Part shown: positions 52,372-60,828 of the stretch, piece by piece
Layout: each line of letters begins with the position of its first letter
How positions within the stretch are numbered: the first letter of the stretch is position 1
Assembly: GCA_023428755.1 (NCBI GenBank)
Contig: JAEYWX010000001.1
Span: 124,001 to 188,000, forward strand
Source of the DNA: Bacteroidota bacterium
Lineage (GTDB): Bacteria > Bacteroidota > Bacteroidia > Chitinophagales > Chitinophagaceae
Length of the DNA: 64,000 nt
Direction: 5' to 3'
Made by a program: the position numbers and the translations under genes
Notes under the pieces: model-generated
What the model was told of the DNA's origin: nothing
What the model saw: the letters and a program-made list of their open reading frames with translations, nothing else
Databases searched by the model: none

Positions 52372-53670
52372 ATGAAGAAATTACTATTCAGCATACAACT
52401 TTTGCTCATAAGCATTCTTGCAGTTGCGCAGGAAACTGTTTACCCGGCAAAAGCACAAACAGAAACAATCACCATTACAAATGCTACGATACATGTAGGT
52501 AATGGAACAGTGATCAACAACGGATCCATTACGTTTGAAAATGGAAAGATCAAGGCAGTTGGCCAGTCCATTCCTGCAACAGGCAAAGTGATCGATGCAA
52601 AAGGGAAACATGTATATCCCGGACTTATTTTATCTGCATCACAATTAGGTCTTGTGGAAGTAAGCAGTGTTCGTGCTACCATTGATCAGGCAGAGATGGG
52701 TTTATACAATACCAATATCCGTTCAATTGTTGCCTACAACAGCGATTCAAAAGTAATTGCAACGTTGCGCAGCAATGGAATTTTACTTGCAAATGTGGTA
52801 CCGCAAGGTGGCACCATCAGCGGTTCATCAACTGTAGTACAGTTAGATGCATGGAACTGGGAAGATGCTACGTATAAAGCCGACGGACAACTGCACATGA
52901 ATATGCCAAGCCTGCTTGCACGTGGCGGCGGCCGCCGGTTTGGAGCAGTAGAAACAAGAAGTGCTGCTGATGTAGTAAAAGAAGCACTTGGAAGAATTGA
53001 AGAGATCAAACAGTTTTTCCGTGAAGCAAAAGCGTATCACAAAGAAGCAACGCATGCAAAAACCAATCTGAAGTTTGAAGCGACCAAAGGTTTGTTCGAC
53101 AAGAAACAGAAACTGTTTGTGCATTGCGATATCGTAAAGGAAATGCTGGTAGCCATTGATTTTGCAAAAGAGTTTGGTTTTGATGTTGTAATTGTCGGCG
53201 GCAGCGAAAGTTGGCAAATTGCAGATCTGCTGAAGCAAAATAATATTGCTGTTATCCTTGCTGAACGTCATGCATTACCAACATCACCCGACGATGATGT
53301 TGATCTTCCTTACAAATCAGCCACGTATTTACAGGATGCCGGTGTATTGTTTGCGATCAATGATACTGATGGCTCCACACGTGGACGCAACCTGCCATTC
53401 AATGCGGGTACTGCTGCTGCCTATGGAATTACAAAAGAACAGGCACTAACCTCCATTACACTCAATGCAGCTAAAATTCTGGGCATTGATGCCGTAACAG
53501 GTTCCCTTGAAGTTGGGAAGGATGCCAACATTGTCATTAGCGAAGGCGATATCCTTGATATGAAATCAAGCATTGTAACCCACGCCTTCATCCAGGGCCG
53601 CCTGGTAAACCTCGACGACAAGCATAAACAACTCACCGAACGATACAATTACAAGTATGGCTTAAAATAA
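52372..53670 (+). CDS. Exported amidohydrolase-like protein with degenerate metal site
   Basis: A 432-residue exported protein (signal ends near ILAVAQ). It has the N-terminal composite beta domain (TITNATIHVGNGTVINNGSI, GKHVYPGLI) and the typical end (ITLNAAKILGIDAVTGSLEVGKDANIVI). However, the HxH motif is missing (PGLILSASQLG), as in the first domain of the preceding protein. It starts 11 bases after that gene, so the two are co-translated and may form a complex in which this protein is structural. Confidence 0.8.
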   Translation: MKKLLFSIQLLLISILAVAQETVYPAKAQTETITITNATIHVGNGTVINNGSITFENGKIKAVGQSIPATGKVIDAKGKHVYPGLILSASQLGLVEVSSVRATIDQAEMGLYNTNIRSIVAYNSDSKVIATLRSNGILLANVVPQGGTISGSSTVVQLDAWNWEDATYKADGQLHMNMPSLLARGGGRRFGAVETRSAADVVKEALGRIEEIKQFFREAKAYHKEATHAKTNLKFEATKGLFDKKQKLFVHCDIVKEMLVAIDFAKEFGFDVVIVGGSESWQIADLLKQNNIAVILAERHALPTSPDDDVDLPYKSATYLQDAGVLFAINDTDGSTRGRNLPFNAGTAAAYGITKEQALTSITLNAAKILGIDAVTGSLEVGKDANIVISEGDILDMKSSIVTHAFIQGRLVNLDDKHKQLTERYNYKYGLK

Positions 53671-53691
53671 AGCCACTCAACAGTTTAATAG

Positions 53692-53724
53692 AAAAGGTTG
53701 CCGCAAAATCGGCAACCTTTTTTA
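53692..53724 (+). terminator. Intrinsic terminator of the amidohydrolase operon
   Basis: A stem of about 12 base pairs, AAAGGTTGCCG with CGGCAACCTTT, followed by T-run. Confidence 0.86.
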
Positions 53725-53812
53725 CTAATAAAATATACCTTATGCTGAGTCAGGTTGAATCAAAATTTCTATCAGCCCTGAAACCAGGAATAGCTTTTAG
53801 TTCAACGAAATA

Positions 53813-54304
53813 TTATACGAGTTTCGGATAATCAAAAAACCAGAATTCCTTTTTGGCTCTTGCAAAATCACTCCAATTGTCAATTGAAATGTGTACCGCA
53901 AATACTGAACAAGTTGGCATGTTATCGACTCTTGCAGATGATAATGTATTTGCAAAATCAGTTATACCGTTGTTGTGCGAAAAGATAGCTGCGTTTGAAA
54001 TGGTGGTTGCCAATTGCCTGATTGTTTGTAACAGTACGGCTGGTTCGGCAAGGTACAATTGCGATTGCAGGATCATACTTTCCGGCTCTCTTTTATACGC
54101 ATGCATAAACAACTCACAGGTTTGCTTGGCCCGCTTTGCCGGGCTGCTGATAAATGCATCGATCTTTACTTTCCGGTCCAGCAAGCGGTTCGCCATTAGC
54201 GGAGCGTCTTTCAACCCTCTTGCATTCAACGGCCGGTCAAAGTCGTTTTGCATGGGATTATCCCAACTGCTTTTGGCATGGCGAATAAGAAGGAGCGATT
54301 TCAT
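53813..54304 (-). CDS. sixA: SixA-like histidine phosphatase
   Basis: A 163-residue small histidine phosphatase. LLIRHAKSSWDN (5-16) carries the phospho-accepting His, RPLNARGLKDAPLMANRL is typical of SixA, and ISSPAKRAKQTCEL gives the second Arg. The late His is in AIFSHNNGITDFAN. SixA removes phosphate from phosphohistidine proteins in enterobacteria; here only the family is certain. Confidence 0.83.
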   Translation of the reverse strand: MKSLLLIRHAKSSWDNPMQNDFDRPLNARGLKDAPLMANRLLDRKVKIDAFISSPAKRAKQTCELFMHAYKREPESMILQSQLYLAEPAVLLQTIRQLATTISNAAIFSHNNGITDFANTLSSARVDNMPTCSVFAVHISIDNWSDFARAKKEFWFFDYPKLV

Positions 54305-54335
54305 TTCATTGAAAGTAAGAAATCACAATAAAAAA

Positions 54336-54359
54336 AACCACCTGAAAATTCAGATGGTT
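54336..54359 (-). terminator. Intrinsic terminator of the purF-like gene
   Basis: Stem AACCACCTGAA with TTCAGATGGTT (one wobble or mismatch) with a T-run on the minus strand. Confidence 0.72.
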
Positions 54360-54460
54360 CTTTTAAAGTATTTTTCCCGGTCTGGTTTAATAAGATTTTA
54401 AAGACGGGCATTCAATAGATAACAAAAATCCGGCCAAACGGTTGATTTCAGCGAATATTT

Positions 54461-56308
54461 TTAATACCCCCTCACATTTTTACCATCAAGGTAATTGAGC
54501 AGGGCTTTGTTACACACTCTGTTACCACCAGGCGTAGGATAGTTGCCGGTAAAATACCAGTCGCCTGTATTAGTGGGGCAACTGGCATGCAGGTCTTCAA
54601 TGTTTTGATAGATCACCTGCACCGGAATAGTAAATCCTGCCGGGGTAATTAACTGTGCAATTTTATCGCTGATCTCTTCGGTTGTAAATGGCTTGTATAA
54701 ACGGCGCACCACATTTTCGGTATGCAGTTGATTGTTGCGTTGCAGCTCTTTAATGGTTGCATGAGCATCTTCGATCACATCATTCATTCCCCGTTCTTTC
54801 AACAACTCAATAGCGGCCCGGAATGCAACAAAATCTCCCAGTTTGCTCATATCAATTCCATAACAATCGGGATAACGAATTTGCGGTGCACTGGAAACAA
54901 CAATGATCTTCTTTGGACCAAGCCGGCCAAGCATACGCACAATACTCTCCTTCAATGTGGTACCACGTACAATGGAATCATCAATCACCACCAATGTATC
55001 TTCACCTTTCCGTACTGTACCATAGGTAATATCATACACGTGCTGTACCATTTCATTCCGGCTGCTGTCTTCCGTAATAAACGTACGCAGCTTTACATCT
55101 TTGATCGCAATTTTTTCCTGCCTGATCTTACGGGTGATCATTTCGTTCAACTTCTCTTCATCGAAATCTTTTCCCCAGCTCATAATACGTTGCACTTTGA
55201 TCTGGTTCAAATATTCTTCCATCCCTTTCACCAAACCGTAAAATGCAACTTCGGCTGTATTGGGAATGTACGAGAAGATGGTATTCTTCAAATCGTAATC
55301 AATATGTTCAAGTATCCGCTTGCTTAATTTGTGACCAAGCGTAATACGTTCACGATAAATTTTTTCATCACTACCACGGCTGAAATAGATCCGCTCAAAC
55401 GAACAGGCTCTGCGTTCCTTCGGTTCCAACACCTGGTCAATATGATAACTACCATCTGCTTCTACAATCAATGCCTGTCCCGGCATTAATTCCAATACTT
55501 CATTTTCACCCACATTGAATGTGGTGCGAATGGCGGCACGTTCACTTGCAGCAACGATCACTTCGTTATCAATGTAATAATAAGCCGGACGAATTCCATG
55601 TGCATCACGCATTACAAAGCTGGCTCCATTGCCCGTCATCCCACCAATGGTATAACCACCATCAAATAACGGTGTTGCTTTTTTCAACACATTGCTTATC
55701 GATGGACTATTGGGGCTTTGTTCATCTTCCTTCACCAGGAAATGGTGCACTACTTCCATCATCGCTGCCAGATCACTCTGCTTTTGAAATTCACCCGGAT
55801 CAATGTTGATTAGATTAAACAATTCATCAGTATTCACCAGGTTGAAGTTACCTGCCAAGGCCAGGTTTCGTGATGGATGCGTATTGCGTTTGATGAACGG
55901 GTGACAAAATTCTACATTGTTTTTTCCCTGGGTACCGTAGCGGAGATGTCCCAGCATCAGCTCACCCAAAAAAGGCAGATGCCCTTTCATTAATCCGGCG
56001 TGCTGTTTAATATCGGGCTGATATTTTTCCAGCTCCTGCACTTCCTGTCCTACTTTAAAAAACAAATCGGCAATGGGTTGATTGGCACTGCTGCGCAGCC
56101 GGTGGAGAAAAGGATAACCCGGTTCTACATCCAGTTTAACAGCAGCAATACCCGCACCATCCTGCCCACGGTTGTGTTGCTTTTCCATGAGGAGGTACAG
56201 CTTGTTAAGGCCATACAGCACCGAGCCATATTGTTTCTGGTAATGAGAGAAGGGTTTGCGTAAACGAATGAAGGCCAGGCCGCATTCGTGTTTAATTTCG
56301 TCGCTCAT
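54461..56308 (-). CDS. purF: Amidophosphoribosyltransferase family protein
   Basis: A 615-residue class II glutamine amidotransferase plus phosphoribosyltransferase. The start ATG 56308 leads to MSDEIKHECGLAFIRLRK, in which Cys9 is the likely nucleophile after removal of a short propeptide. A longer frame to 56359 lies mostly outside the transcript, since TACCTTTG (56364 to 56357, minus) is a -7 box. QDGAGIAAV and HLRYGTQGK mark the glutaminase domain; VVIDDSIVRGTTLKESIVR is the PRPP-binding loop. It is longer than the standard PurF of about 500 residues and represents the long Bacteroidota variant. Confidence 0.88.
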   Translation of the reverse strand: MSDEIKHECGLAFIRLRKPFSHYQKQYGSVLYGLNKLYLLMEKQHNRGQDGAGIAAVKLDVEPGYPFLHRLRSSANQPIADLFFKVGQEVQELEKYQPDIKQHAGLMKGHLPFLGELMLGHLRYGTQGKNNVEFCHPFIKRNTHPSRNLALAGNFNLVNTDELFNLINIDPGEFQKQSDLAAMMEVVHHFLVKEDEQSPNSPSISNVLKKATPLFDGGYTIGGMTGNGASFVMRDAHGIRPAYYYIDNEVIVAASERAAIRTTFNVGENEVLELMPGQALIVEADGSYHIDQVLEPKERRACSFERIYFSRGSDEKIYRERITLGHKLSKRILEHIDYDLKNTIFSYIPNTAEVAFYGLVKGMEEYLNQIKVQRIMSWGKDFDEEKLNEMITRKIRQEKIAIKDVKLRTFITEDSSRNEMVQHVYDITYGTVRKGEDTLVVIDDSIVRGTTLKESIVRMLGRLGPKKIIVVSSAPQIRYPDCYGIDMSKLGDFVAFRAAIELLKERGMNDVIEDAHATIKELQRNNQLHTENVVRRLYKPFTTEEISDKIAQLITPAGFTIPVQVIYQNIEDLHASCPTNTGDWYFTGNYPTPGGNRVCNKALLNYLDGKNVRGY

Positions 56309-56388
56309 GATAGTTGTGAGAAGTCGGCCTTGGCTTTCCCTTGGCCTATGAAGGCGCAAAGGTAAGAATCAAAGGCAACATTACTGCA

Positions 56389-56946
56389 TTAATTCAGCAC
56401 CGTTTCGGGATGCAGGCTTTCCGCCAGCCACAAAAACTCCCTTACAAACACGTCTACATTCTTCTGAAAAGCTTCATCAAGCAGGTTTCCGTCCGCATCA
56501 AACTTCTTATCAACACCTCCTACTACCAACATATACGGACTGGCAATTCCAAATAATGCATTGATGAGCAACTGCATTTGCTGTGTGGCACGCATACCGC
56601 CCATGATTCCAGGGCTGGCGGTAACAATGCCAAACGCTTTATGACTTTGCTTGGGATAGTGATCAAGCAAATTTTTCATGGCCGATGTATAACTGCCATT
56701 GTATTCAGGTGTAACTAGAATAAATGCGTGTGCATTGAACATCCGTGTACTCAACGGTTTAAATTCATCGGGTGTAGCTTCCACCGATACAAACACATTC
56801 TGCAACAACGGCAAGTCCCATTCCTTTACAGCTATAATATTTACGGTATGCGATGTACGCTCCGCCAATAATTTTTGAAGAAATACTGCCACCCGGTGGG
56901 TTACGCTGTTTTCCCTGGGGCTGGCTGAAATTATTTCGATATTCAT
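56389..56946 (-). CDS. NADPH-dependent FMN reductase family protein
   Basis: A 185-residue flavodoxin-like reductase. The phosphate loop is ISASPRENSVTHRVA (about 4-18), and LVTPEYNGSYTSAMKNLLDH is the second flavin-contact motif, followed by ASPGIMGGMRATQQMQ. Such enzymes reduce quinones, azo dyes or FMN. ATG 56946 gives the normal start and is 2 bases after the stop of a pirin gene, so it is the last gene of the MarR-controlled cluster. Confidence 0.88.
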   Translation of the reverse strand: MNIEIISASPRENSVTHRVAVFLQKLLAERTSHTVNIIAVKEWDLPLLQNVFVSVEATPDEFKPLSTRMFNAHAFILVTPEYNGSYTSAMKNLLDHYPKQSHKAFGIVTASPGIMGGMRATQQMQLLINALFGIASPYMLVVGGVDKKFDADGNLLDEAFQKNVDVFVREFLWLAESLHPETVLN

Positions 56947-56948
56947 TG

Positions 56949-57659
56949 TTAATGATTGATGGGTGATTCGATAATAATCAATTCTGTTTCTTTTGTAAAG
57001 TTGCATTTCAACTGATCCGTTTCCCAAATGCCAACTGCATCTCTCTTGCCAATTTTAATGCCATTTACCTCGGCTTCGCCTTCCATCAGAAATACAAAAA
57101 TACCTTTATTCACAGGATTGAATTGATAATTCACTGACTGGCCTTGCTCAAACCACCCAAGACTGAGCTTAGCATTCTGATTGATCCAGCAATGTTGTTG
57201 TCCTTCTTCGTTACTCACGACAGTTACCAATTGATTCTTTCGTTTTTCTTTTGGAAAATGTCTGCGTTGGTAACGGGGGTTAATATTCTGCAGTTTGGGT
57301 TCGATCCATATCTGCAAAAAGTTTACCTCATCGGTTCCTACATTGTATTCTTCATGACGTAATCCGCTGCCTGCACTCATGATCTGCACCCAGTCTTTCT
57401 CCACTACTTCTGCATAACCCATGCTGTCTTTGTGATTCATTTGTCCGTTCAGCATAATGCTGATGATCTCCATGTTTTGATGCGGATGCAATCCAAAACC
57501 TTTACCGGCTTCCACAAAATCATCATTGAAGACTTTCAACAAACCAAATCCATTTCTGGCTGGATTGTAATAAGATGAAAAGGAGAATGTAAAATTACTT
57601 TTAAGCCAACCAATATCTTTTACACCTCTTTCCGAACCGTTGAATAAAATATGTTGCAT
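56949..57659 (-). CDS. Pirin family protein (third copy)
   Basis: A 236-residue bicupin. The metal ligands of pirin are visible: GLHPHQNMEIIS (HxH), and GLRHEEYN (His and Glu). FSFSSYYNPARNGFGLLKVFNDD is the usual N-terminal signature (FAxYxxPxRxxFGxLRVxNDD). Pirins bind iron and some act as quercetinases. ATG 57659 is the family-like start. It follows OsmC by 5 bases and precedes the FMN reductase by 2 bases. Confidence 0.9.
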   Translation of the reverse strand: MQHILFNGSERGVKDIGWLKSNFTFSFSSYYNPARNGFGLLKVFNDDFVEAGKGFGLHPHQNMEIISIMLNGQMNHKDSMGYAEVVEKDWVQIMSAGSGLRHEEYNVGTDEVNFLQIWIEPKLQNINPRYQRRHFPKEKRKNQLVTVVSNEEGQQHCWINQNAKLSLGWFEQGQSVNYQFNPVNKGIFVFLMEGEAEVNGIKIGKRDAVGIWETDQLKCNFTKETELIIIESPINH

Positions 57660-57664
57660 GAATG

Positions 57665-58045
57665 TTAGTTGATCTGTACGTTTAATTCCGAAGCTGCTCC
57701 TAATGTTTTTGAAACTGGACAATTTTTTGCCACCTGAATCAATCGCTGCTGCTGCTCTGCTGTTAACGGGTGTTCAAATTTCAATTGGCGGCTGATAATT
57801 GTTTTGCCCTCTTCCCGTTTCAGGGAAACGGAAATATCAATTGTCCCTACATTCCACTGTTTGTGATCGGTGTACATGCGCAATGTAACCAAGGTACAAC
57901 TGGCCAAGGCTGCTTCGAGTAACTCATCAGGAGTTGGTGCTGTATCCATTCCACCTTTATCAACCGGCTCATCAGCAAAAAACTGATGGCGGCCATTGCT
58001 ATGCGTTACTTTGTATTTTTCTGTACCAATTGTTGAATTGATCAT
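57665..58045 (-). CDS. OsmC family protein
   Basis: A 126-residue OsmC/Ohr-like thiol peroxidase. The two reactive cysteines lie in LEAALASCTLVTLRMY (Cys near residue 50) and VAKNCPVSKTL (Cys near residue 109). The protein is cytosolic. It removes organic hydroperoxides using dithiols. It lies between two pirin genes in the minus-strand cluster, with gaps of 5 bases on each side. Confidence 0.9.
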   Translation of the reverse strand: MINSTIGTEKYKVTHSNGRHQFFADEPVDKGGMDTAPTPDELLEAALASCTLVTLRMYTDHKQWNVGTIDISVSLKREEGKTIISRQLKFEHPLTAEQQQRLIQVAKNCPVSKTLGAASELNVQIN

Positions 58046-58050
58046 ATTGC

Positions 58051-58911
58051 TTAATTGAGGTGCCCAAACTTACCGGCATTGTAGTCATCAATAGCCTGCA
58101 TAATTTCCTGTTGAGTATTCATCACAAAAGGACCGTATGCTGCCACCGGTTCGGTAATGGGTTCACCACTTAACAATAACAGATGTGTTTCATTATTTGT
58201 TTGAATATGGATACGCTCCCCATTGTTATCAAATACCAGCATCTCGCCTTCACGTGCGGTTTTTTCATCATTGATAAGAACAGTTCCTTTCAACACAAGC
58301 AACGTGGTGTGATCGCCTTCCACAACATTCAAATCAAATGATGCATCTGGTTTTGCGTGTACATCAAAAATATTGATACGTGTAAATGTGTTGGCTGCTC
58401 CTTTTACACCGTTCATTTCACCGGCAATGATGCGGATCTTTCCTTTTGCATCTGCCAACTGAATTTCAGGAATATCGTTTGAACGGATATCCTGATAAGC
58501 TGGTGGAGTGGATTTATCTTTTGCGGGTAAATTTACCCAGAGCTGCACACCATGCAGTACGCCGCCTTTTTTACTGAATTCTTCCTCATGAAATTCTTTG
58601 TGCAGAATGCCTGCACCGGCTGTCATCCACTGCACATCACCGGCAAAAATTTTTCCTTTTCCGCCGCTGCTGTCTTCGTGTGCCAATGCACCTTCCCATA
58701 AAATACTCACCGTTTCAAAACCCTTGTGTGGATGTACATCTACACCACGTGGATGATCCGTAGGTAGATAATTGGTGGGCTCAATATAATCAAGCATCAG
58801 GAAAGGACTCATATCCTTCCACATCGCCGACGAAATAAACGTCCGTACTTTAAATCCATCTCCTACCATATGCGGCTGAGCCGCTTTCCTGATATACTTG
58901 ACCTGTTTCAT
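58051..58911 (-). CDS. Pirin family protein (second copy)
   Basis: A 286-residue pirin. Metal ligands: DVHPHKGFETVS (HxH) and GILHKEFHEEEF (His and Glu). The N-terminal half is similar to YhaK/pirin proteins (PFLMLDYIEPTNYLPTDHP), and the C-terminal cupin ends with GPFVMNTQQEIMQAIDDYNAGKFG, which is the classic pirin tail. Of the three pirins it is the closest to the canonical long form. Confidence 0.92.
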   Translation of the reverse strand: MKQVKYIRKAAQPHMVGDGFKVRTFISSAMWKDMSPFLMLDYIEPTNYLPTDHPRGVDVHPHKGFETVSILWEGALAHEDSSGGKGKIFAGDVQWMTAGAGILHKEFHEEEFSKKGGVLHGVQLWVNLPAKDKSTPPAYQDIRSNDIPEIQLADAKGKIRIIAGEMNGVKGAANTFTRINIFDVHAKPDASFDLNVVEGDHTTLLVLKGTVLINDEKTAREGEMLVFDNNGERIHIQTNNETHLLLLSGEPITEPVAAYGPFVMNTQQEIMQAIDDYNAGKFGHLN

Positions 58912-58956
58912 GCTATTACGATTGCATTGTTGAAAACGGGCGTTTGCCCGTTTTCA

Positions 58957-59478
58957 TTATTGTTTTACAAACTGAACGTTCAGTTGCAGCTTTACCTCAT
59001 CACTCACTACTACACCACCTGCTTCTGTTACTGCATCCCAGCCTAAGCCGAATTCTTTACGCTTGATTTTTCCTTCAGCTTCAAAACCAACTTTTGTTTG
59101 ACCCCATGGATCAACCATTACGCCGTTAAAATCAGCTTTCAGTTCAATTGGTTTTGTTACATCACGAATGGTAAGATCACCTTTTACTACCAAACCATCA
59201 TCGGTTTTGCTTACTGAAGTAGAAACGAATTTCAACTCAGGGAATTTTTCTGCGTTAAAGAAATCATCACTCTTCAGGTGCGCATCTCTTTGCTCACTGC
59301 GTGTATCTACACTGTTGATATCTGCAGTAAAGGTTACTGCTGCATCGCTGAAATCTTCTGTATCAGCAGATAATGTTGCATCAAATGCTTTGAACTGACC
59401 TGTTACTGTTGTGATCATCAGGTGTTTTACTTTGAAGAGAATGTCGCTGTGTGAAGCGTCGATTTTGTACGTTGCCAT
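58957..59478 (-). CDS. YceI family protein without signal peptide
   Basis: A 173-residue YceI domain, starting directly with MATYKIDASHSDILFKVKHL and ending in VKLQLNVQFVKQ. DTRSEQRDAHLKSDDFFNAEKFP and KGDLTIRDVTKPIEL are family motifs. It has no signal and should be cytosolic, unlike the copy at 3000-3569. It lies between two pirin genes of the MarR-controlled cluster. Confidence 0.9.
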   Translation of the reverse strand: MATYKIDASHSDILFKVKHLMITTVTGQFKAFDATLSADTEDFSDAAVTFTADINSVDTRSEQRDAHLKSDDFFNAEKFPELKFVSTSVSKTDDGLVVKGDLTIRDVTKPIELKADFNGVMVDPWGQTKVGFEAEGKIKRKEFGLGWDAVTEAGGVVVSDEVKLQLNVQFVKQ

Positions 59479-59526
59479 TTTGTTTGTGTTTAGTTTTTGT
59501 TTTTTATGAAATGTTGATTTAGACGT

Positions 59527-60240
59527 TTAGTTGAGCATGGGTACTTCCATTAATAATATCCGTGCATCAGCATCGGCTGTAATGGTGAGAGTATCTGTTT
59601 CGCTAATACCCAAACCATCCCGTTTGTTAAGTGCTTCACCATTGATGGTTACATCACCTTCCAACACAAATGCATATACCCCGCTGTTTGTTCCTTTCAG
59701 TTGATATTCTTTGGTAATTCCTTTATCAAGGTTACCAAGGCTGAACCATGCATCCTGGTGAATCCACACACCTTCATCATCTGCATTGGGACTAAGCACC
59801 TGCAGCAGATTGTTTTTCATTTTGCTTTCATCGAGGGTGATTTGTCCGTACCGTGGCTGCACATTTTTCTTGTTCGGGAATACCCATATCTGTAAAAACT
59901 TTACTTCTTTGTCTTTGTTGGCATTCATTTCACTATGAGCAATGCCGGTTCCTGCGCTCATCACCTGGATATCACCTTGTTTAATGATGGCTTCGTTGCC
60001 CATACTGTCTTTGTGTTTCAAATCGCCACTTAACGGAATTGAAATAATTTCCATATTATCGTGTGGATGTGTACCAAAGCCCATACCTGCTGCAACCGAA
60101 TCATCATTCAACACCCGCAGTGCACCAAAATGAATCCGCTCCGGGTTGTAATAACCGGCAAAGCTGAAACTGTGGTAACTGTTGAGCCAGCCATGATTTG
60201 CATGACCCCTGGTTGCTGCTTTGTGTAAGACCTTTTTCAT
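59527..60240 (-). CDS. Pirin family protein (first copy)
   Basis: A 237-residue pirin/YhhW-type bicupin. The metal ligands are GTHPHDNMEIIS (HxH) and GIAHSEMN (His and Glu). GWLNSYHSFSFAGYYNPERIHFGAL and RVLNDDSV are the signature. It is the first gene after the MarR regulator; an operator-like element lies at 60255-60272, 15 bases before its start. Confidence 0.92.
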   Translation of the reverse strand: MKKVLHKAATRGHANHGWLNSYHSFSFAGYYNPERIHFGALRVLNDDSVAAGMGFGTHPHDNMEIISIPLSGDLKHKDSMGNEAIIKQGDIQVMSAGTGIAHSEMNANKDKEVKFLQIWVFPNKKNVQPRYGQITLDESKMKNNLLQVLSPNADDEGVWIHQDAWFSLGNLDKGITKEYQLKGTNSGVYAFVLEGDVTINGEALNKRDGLGISETDTLTITADADARILLMEVPMLN

Positions 60241-60254
60241 AATTACTCCCTTAT

Positions 60255-60272
60255 TACATGTATGTACATGTA
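60255..60272 (-). promoter_or_regulatory. MarR operator in front of the pirin cluster
   Basis: TACATGTATGTACATGTA lies just before the first pirin gene. It shares the 12-mer ATGTATGTACAT with the perfect palindrome at 60755-60770 in front of the marR gene. The regulator gene lies between the two sites. Confidence 0.7.
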
Positions 60273-60288
60273 TTTGTTTAAAAAAATA

Positions 60289-60747
60289 TCAACTTTCTTT
60301 TGCCCTGATCTGCTCCAGCAACTGGTTGAGTGCTGCTGCTTCCGCATCATTGATTTGAAGGGTTGATTCAAATACTGCATTGATGCGCTGTGTACTCAGC
60401 TCCAGAATATTTAAACCGGCTGCAGTAAGTGACATCACTGTATGGCGCTTGTCGTTTGCATCAGTTGTTCGCTTTACCAGCTTTTTCAATACCAGCCGGT
60501 CTATGATACGAGGAACATTTGAACTTTTCTCAATCATACGGCCGGCAATATCCTTTACACACATTTCATCGGGCGACTTCCCTTTCAGAATCCTGAGCAC
60601 ATTGTATTGCTCATGGGTTAAACCAAAATCTTTCAACTCACGACTCATCAGGGTTTTCAGCCACCAGGCAGTATATAATATATTGAGTCCCGCTTTATGG
60701 GTTTCATTTTTAAAATTCACGCTTTGTATGGCTTGTTCCAGTTTCAC
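60289..60747 (-). CDS. MarR family transcriptional regulator
   Basis: A 152-residue winged-helix regulator. FGLTHEQYNVLRILKG starts the DNA-binding part, IAGRMIEKSSNVPRIIDRLVLKKLV is the recognition region (in two pieces), and DANDKRHTVMSLTAAG is the wing with the DxR motif. The start is placed at GTG 60747. A longer in-frame ATG at 60822 would lie upstream of the promoter (60783 to 60752). Since the -7 box ends 5 bases before the GTG, the mRNA could be leaderless. There are operators at its own promoter and in front of the pirin cluster. Confidence 0.87.
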   Translation of the reverse strand: MKLEQAIQSVNFKNETHKAGLNILYTAWWLKTLMSRELKDFGLTHEQYNVLRILKGKSPDEMCVKDIAGRMIEKSSNVPRIIDRLVLKKLVKRTTDANDKRHTVMSLTAAGLNILELSTQRINAVFESTLQINDAEAAALNQLLEQIRAKES

Positions 60748-60751
60748 AATG

Positions 60752-60783
60752 CAAATGTATGTACATACATGTAATTTTCCAAA
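60752..60783 (-). promoter_or_regulatory. marR promoter with embedded palindromic operator
   Basis: On the minus strand TTTG (60783 to 60780), 20 bases, then TACATTTG (60759 to 60752) is a full promoter match. The perfect palindrome ATGTATGTACATACAT (60755-60770) overlaps the -7 box and spacer, as expected for auto-repression. Confidence 0.76.
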
Positions 60784-60784
60784 C

Positions 60785-60819
60785 AAAAAGGCCATCGGTT
60801 GGAACCGGTGGCCTTTTTT
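60785..60819 (-). terminator. Intrinsic terminator of surA
   Basis: A long stem, AAAAAGGCCAtCGGTT with AACCGgTGGCCTTTTT, followed by T on the minus strand. Confidence 0.86.
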
Positions 60820-60828
60820 CACAATTTC

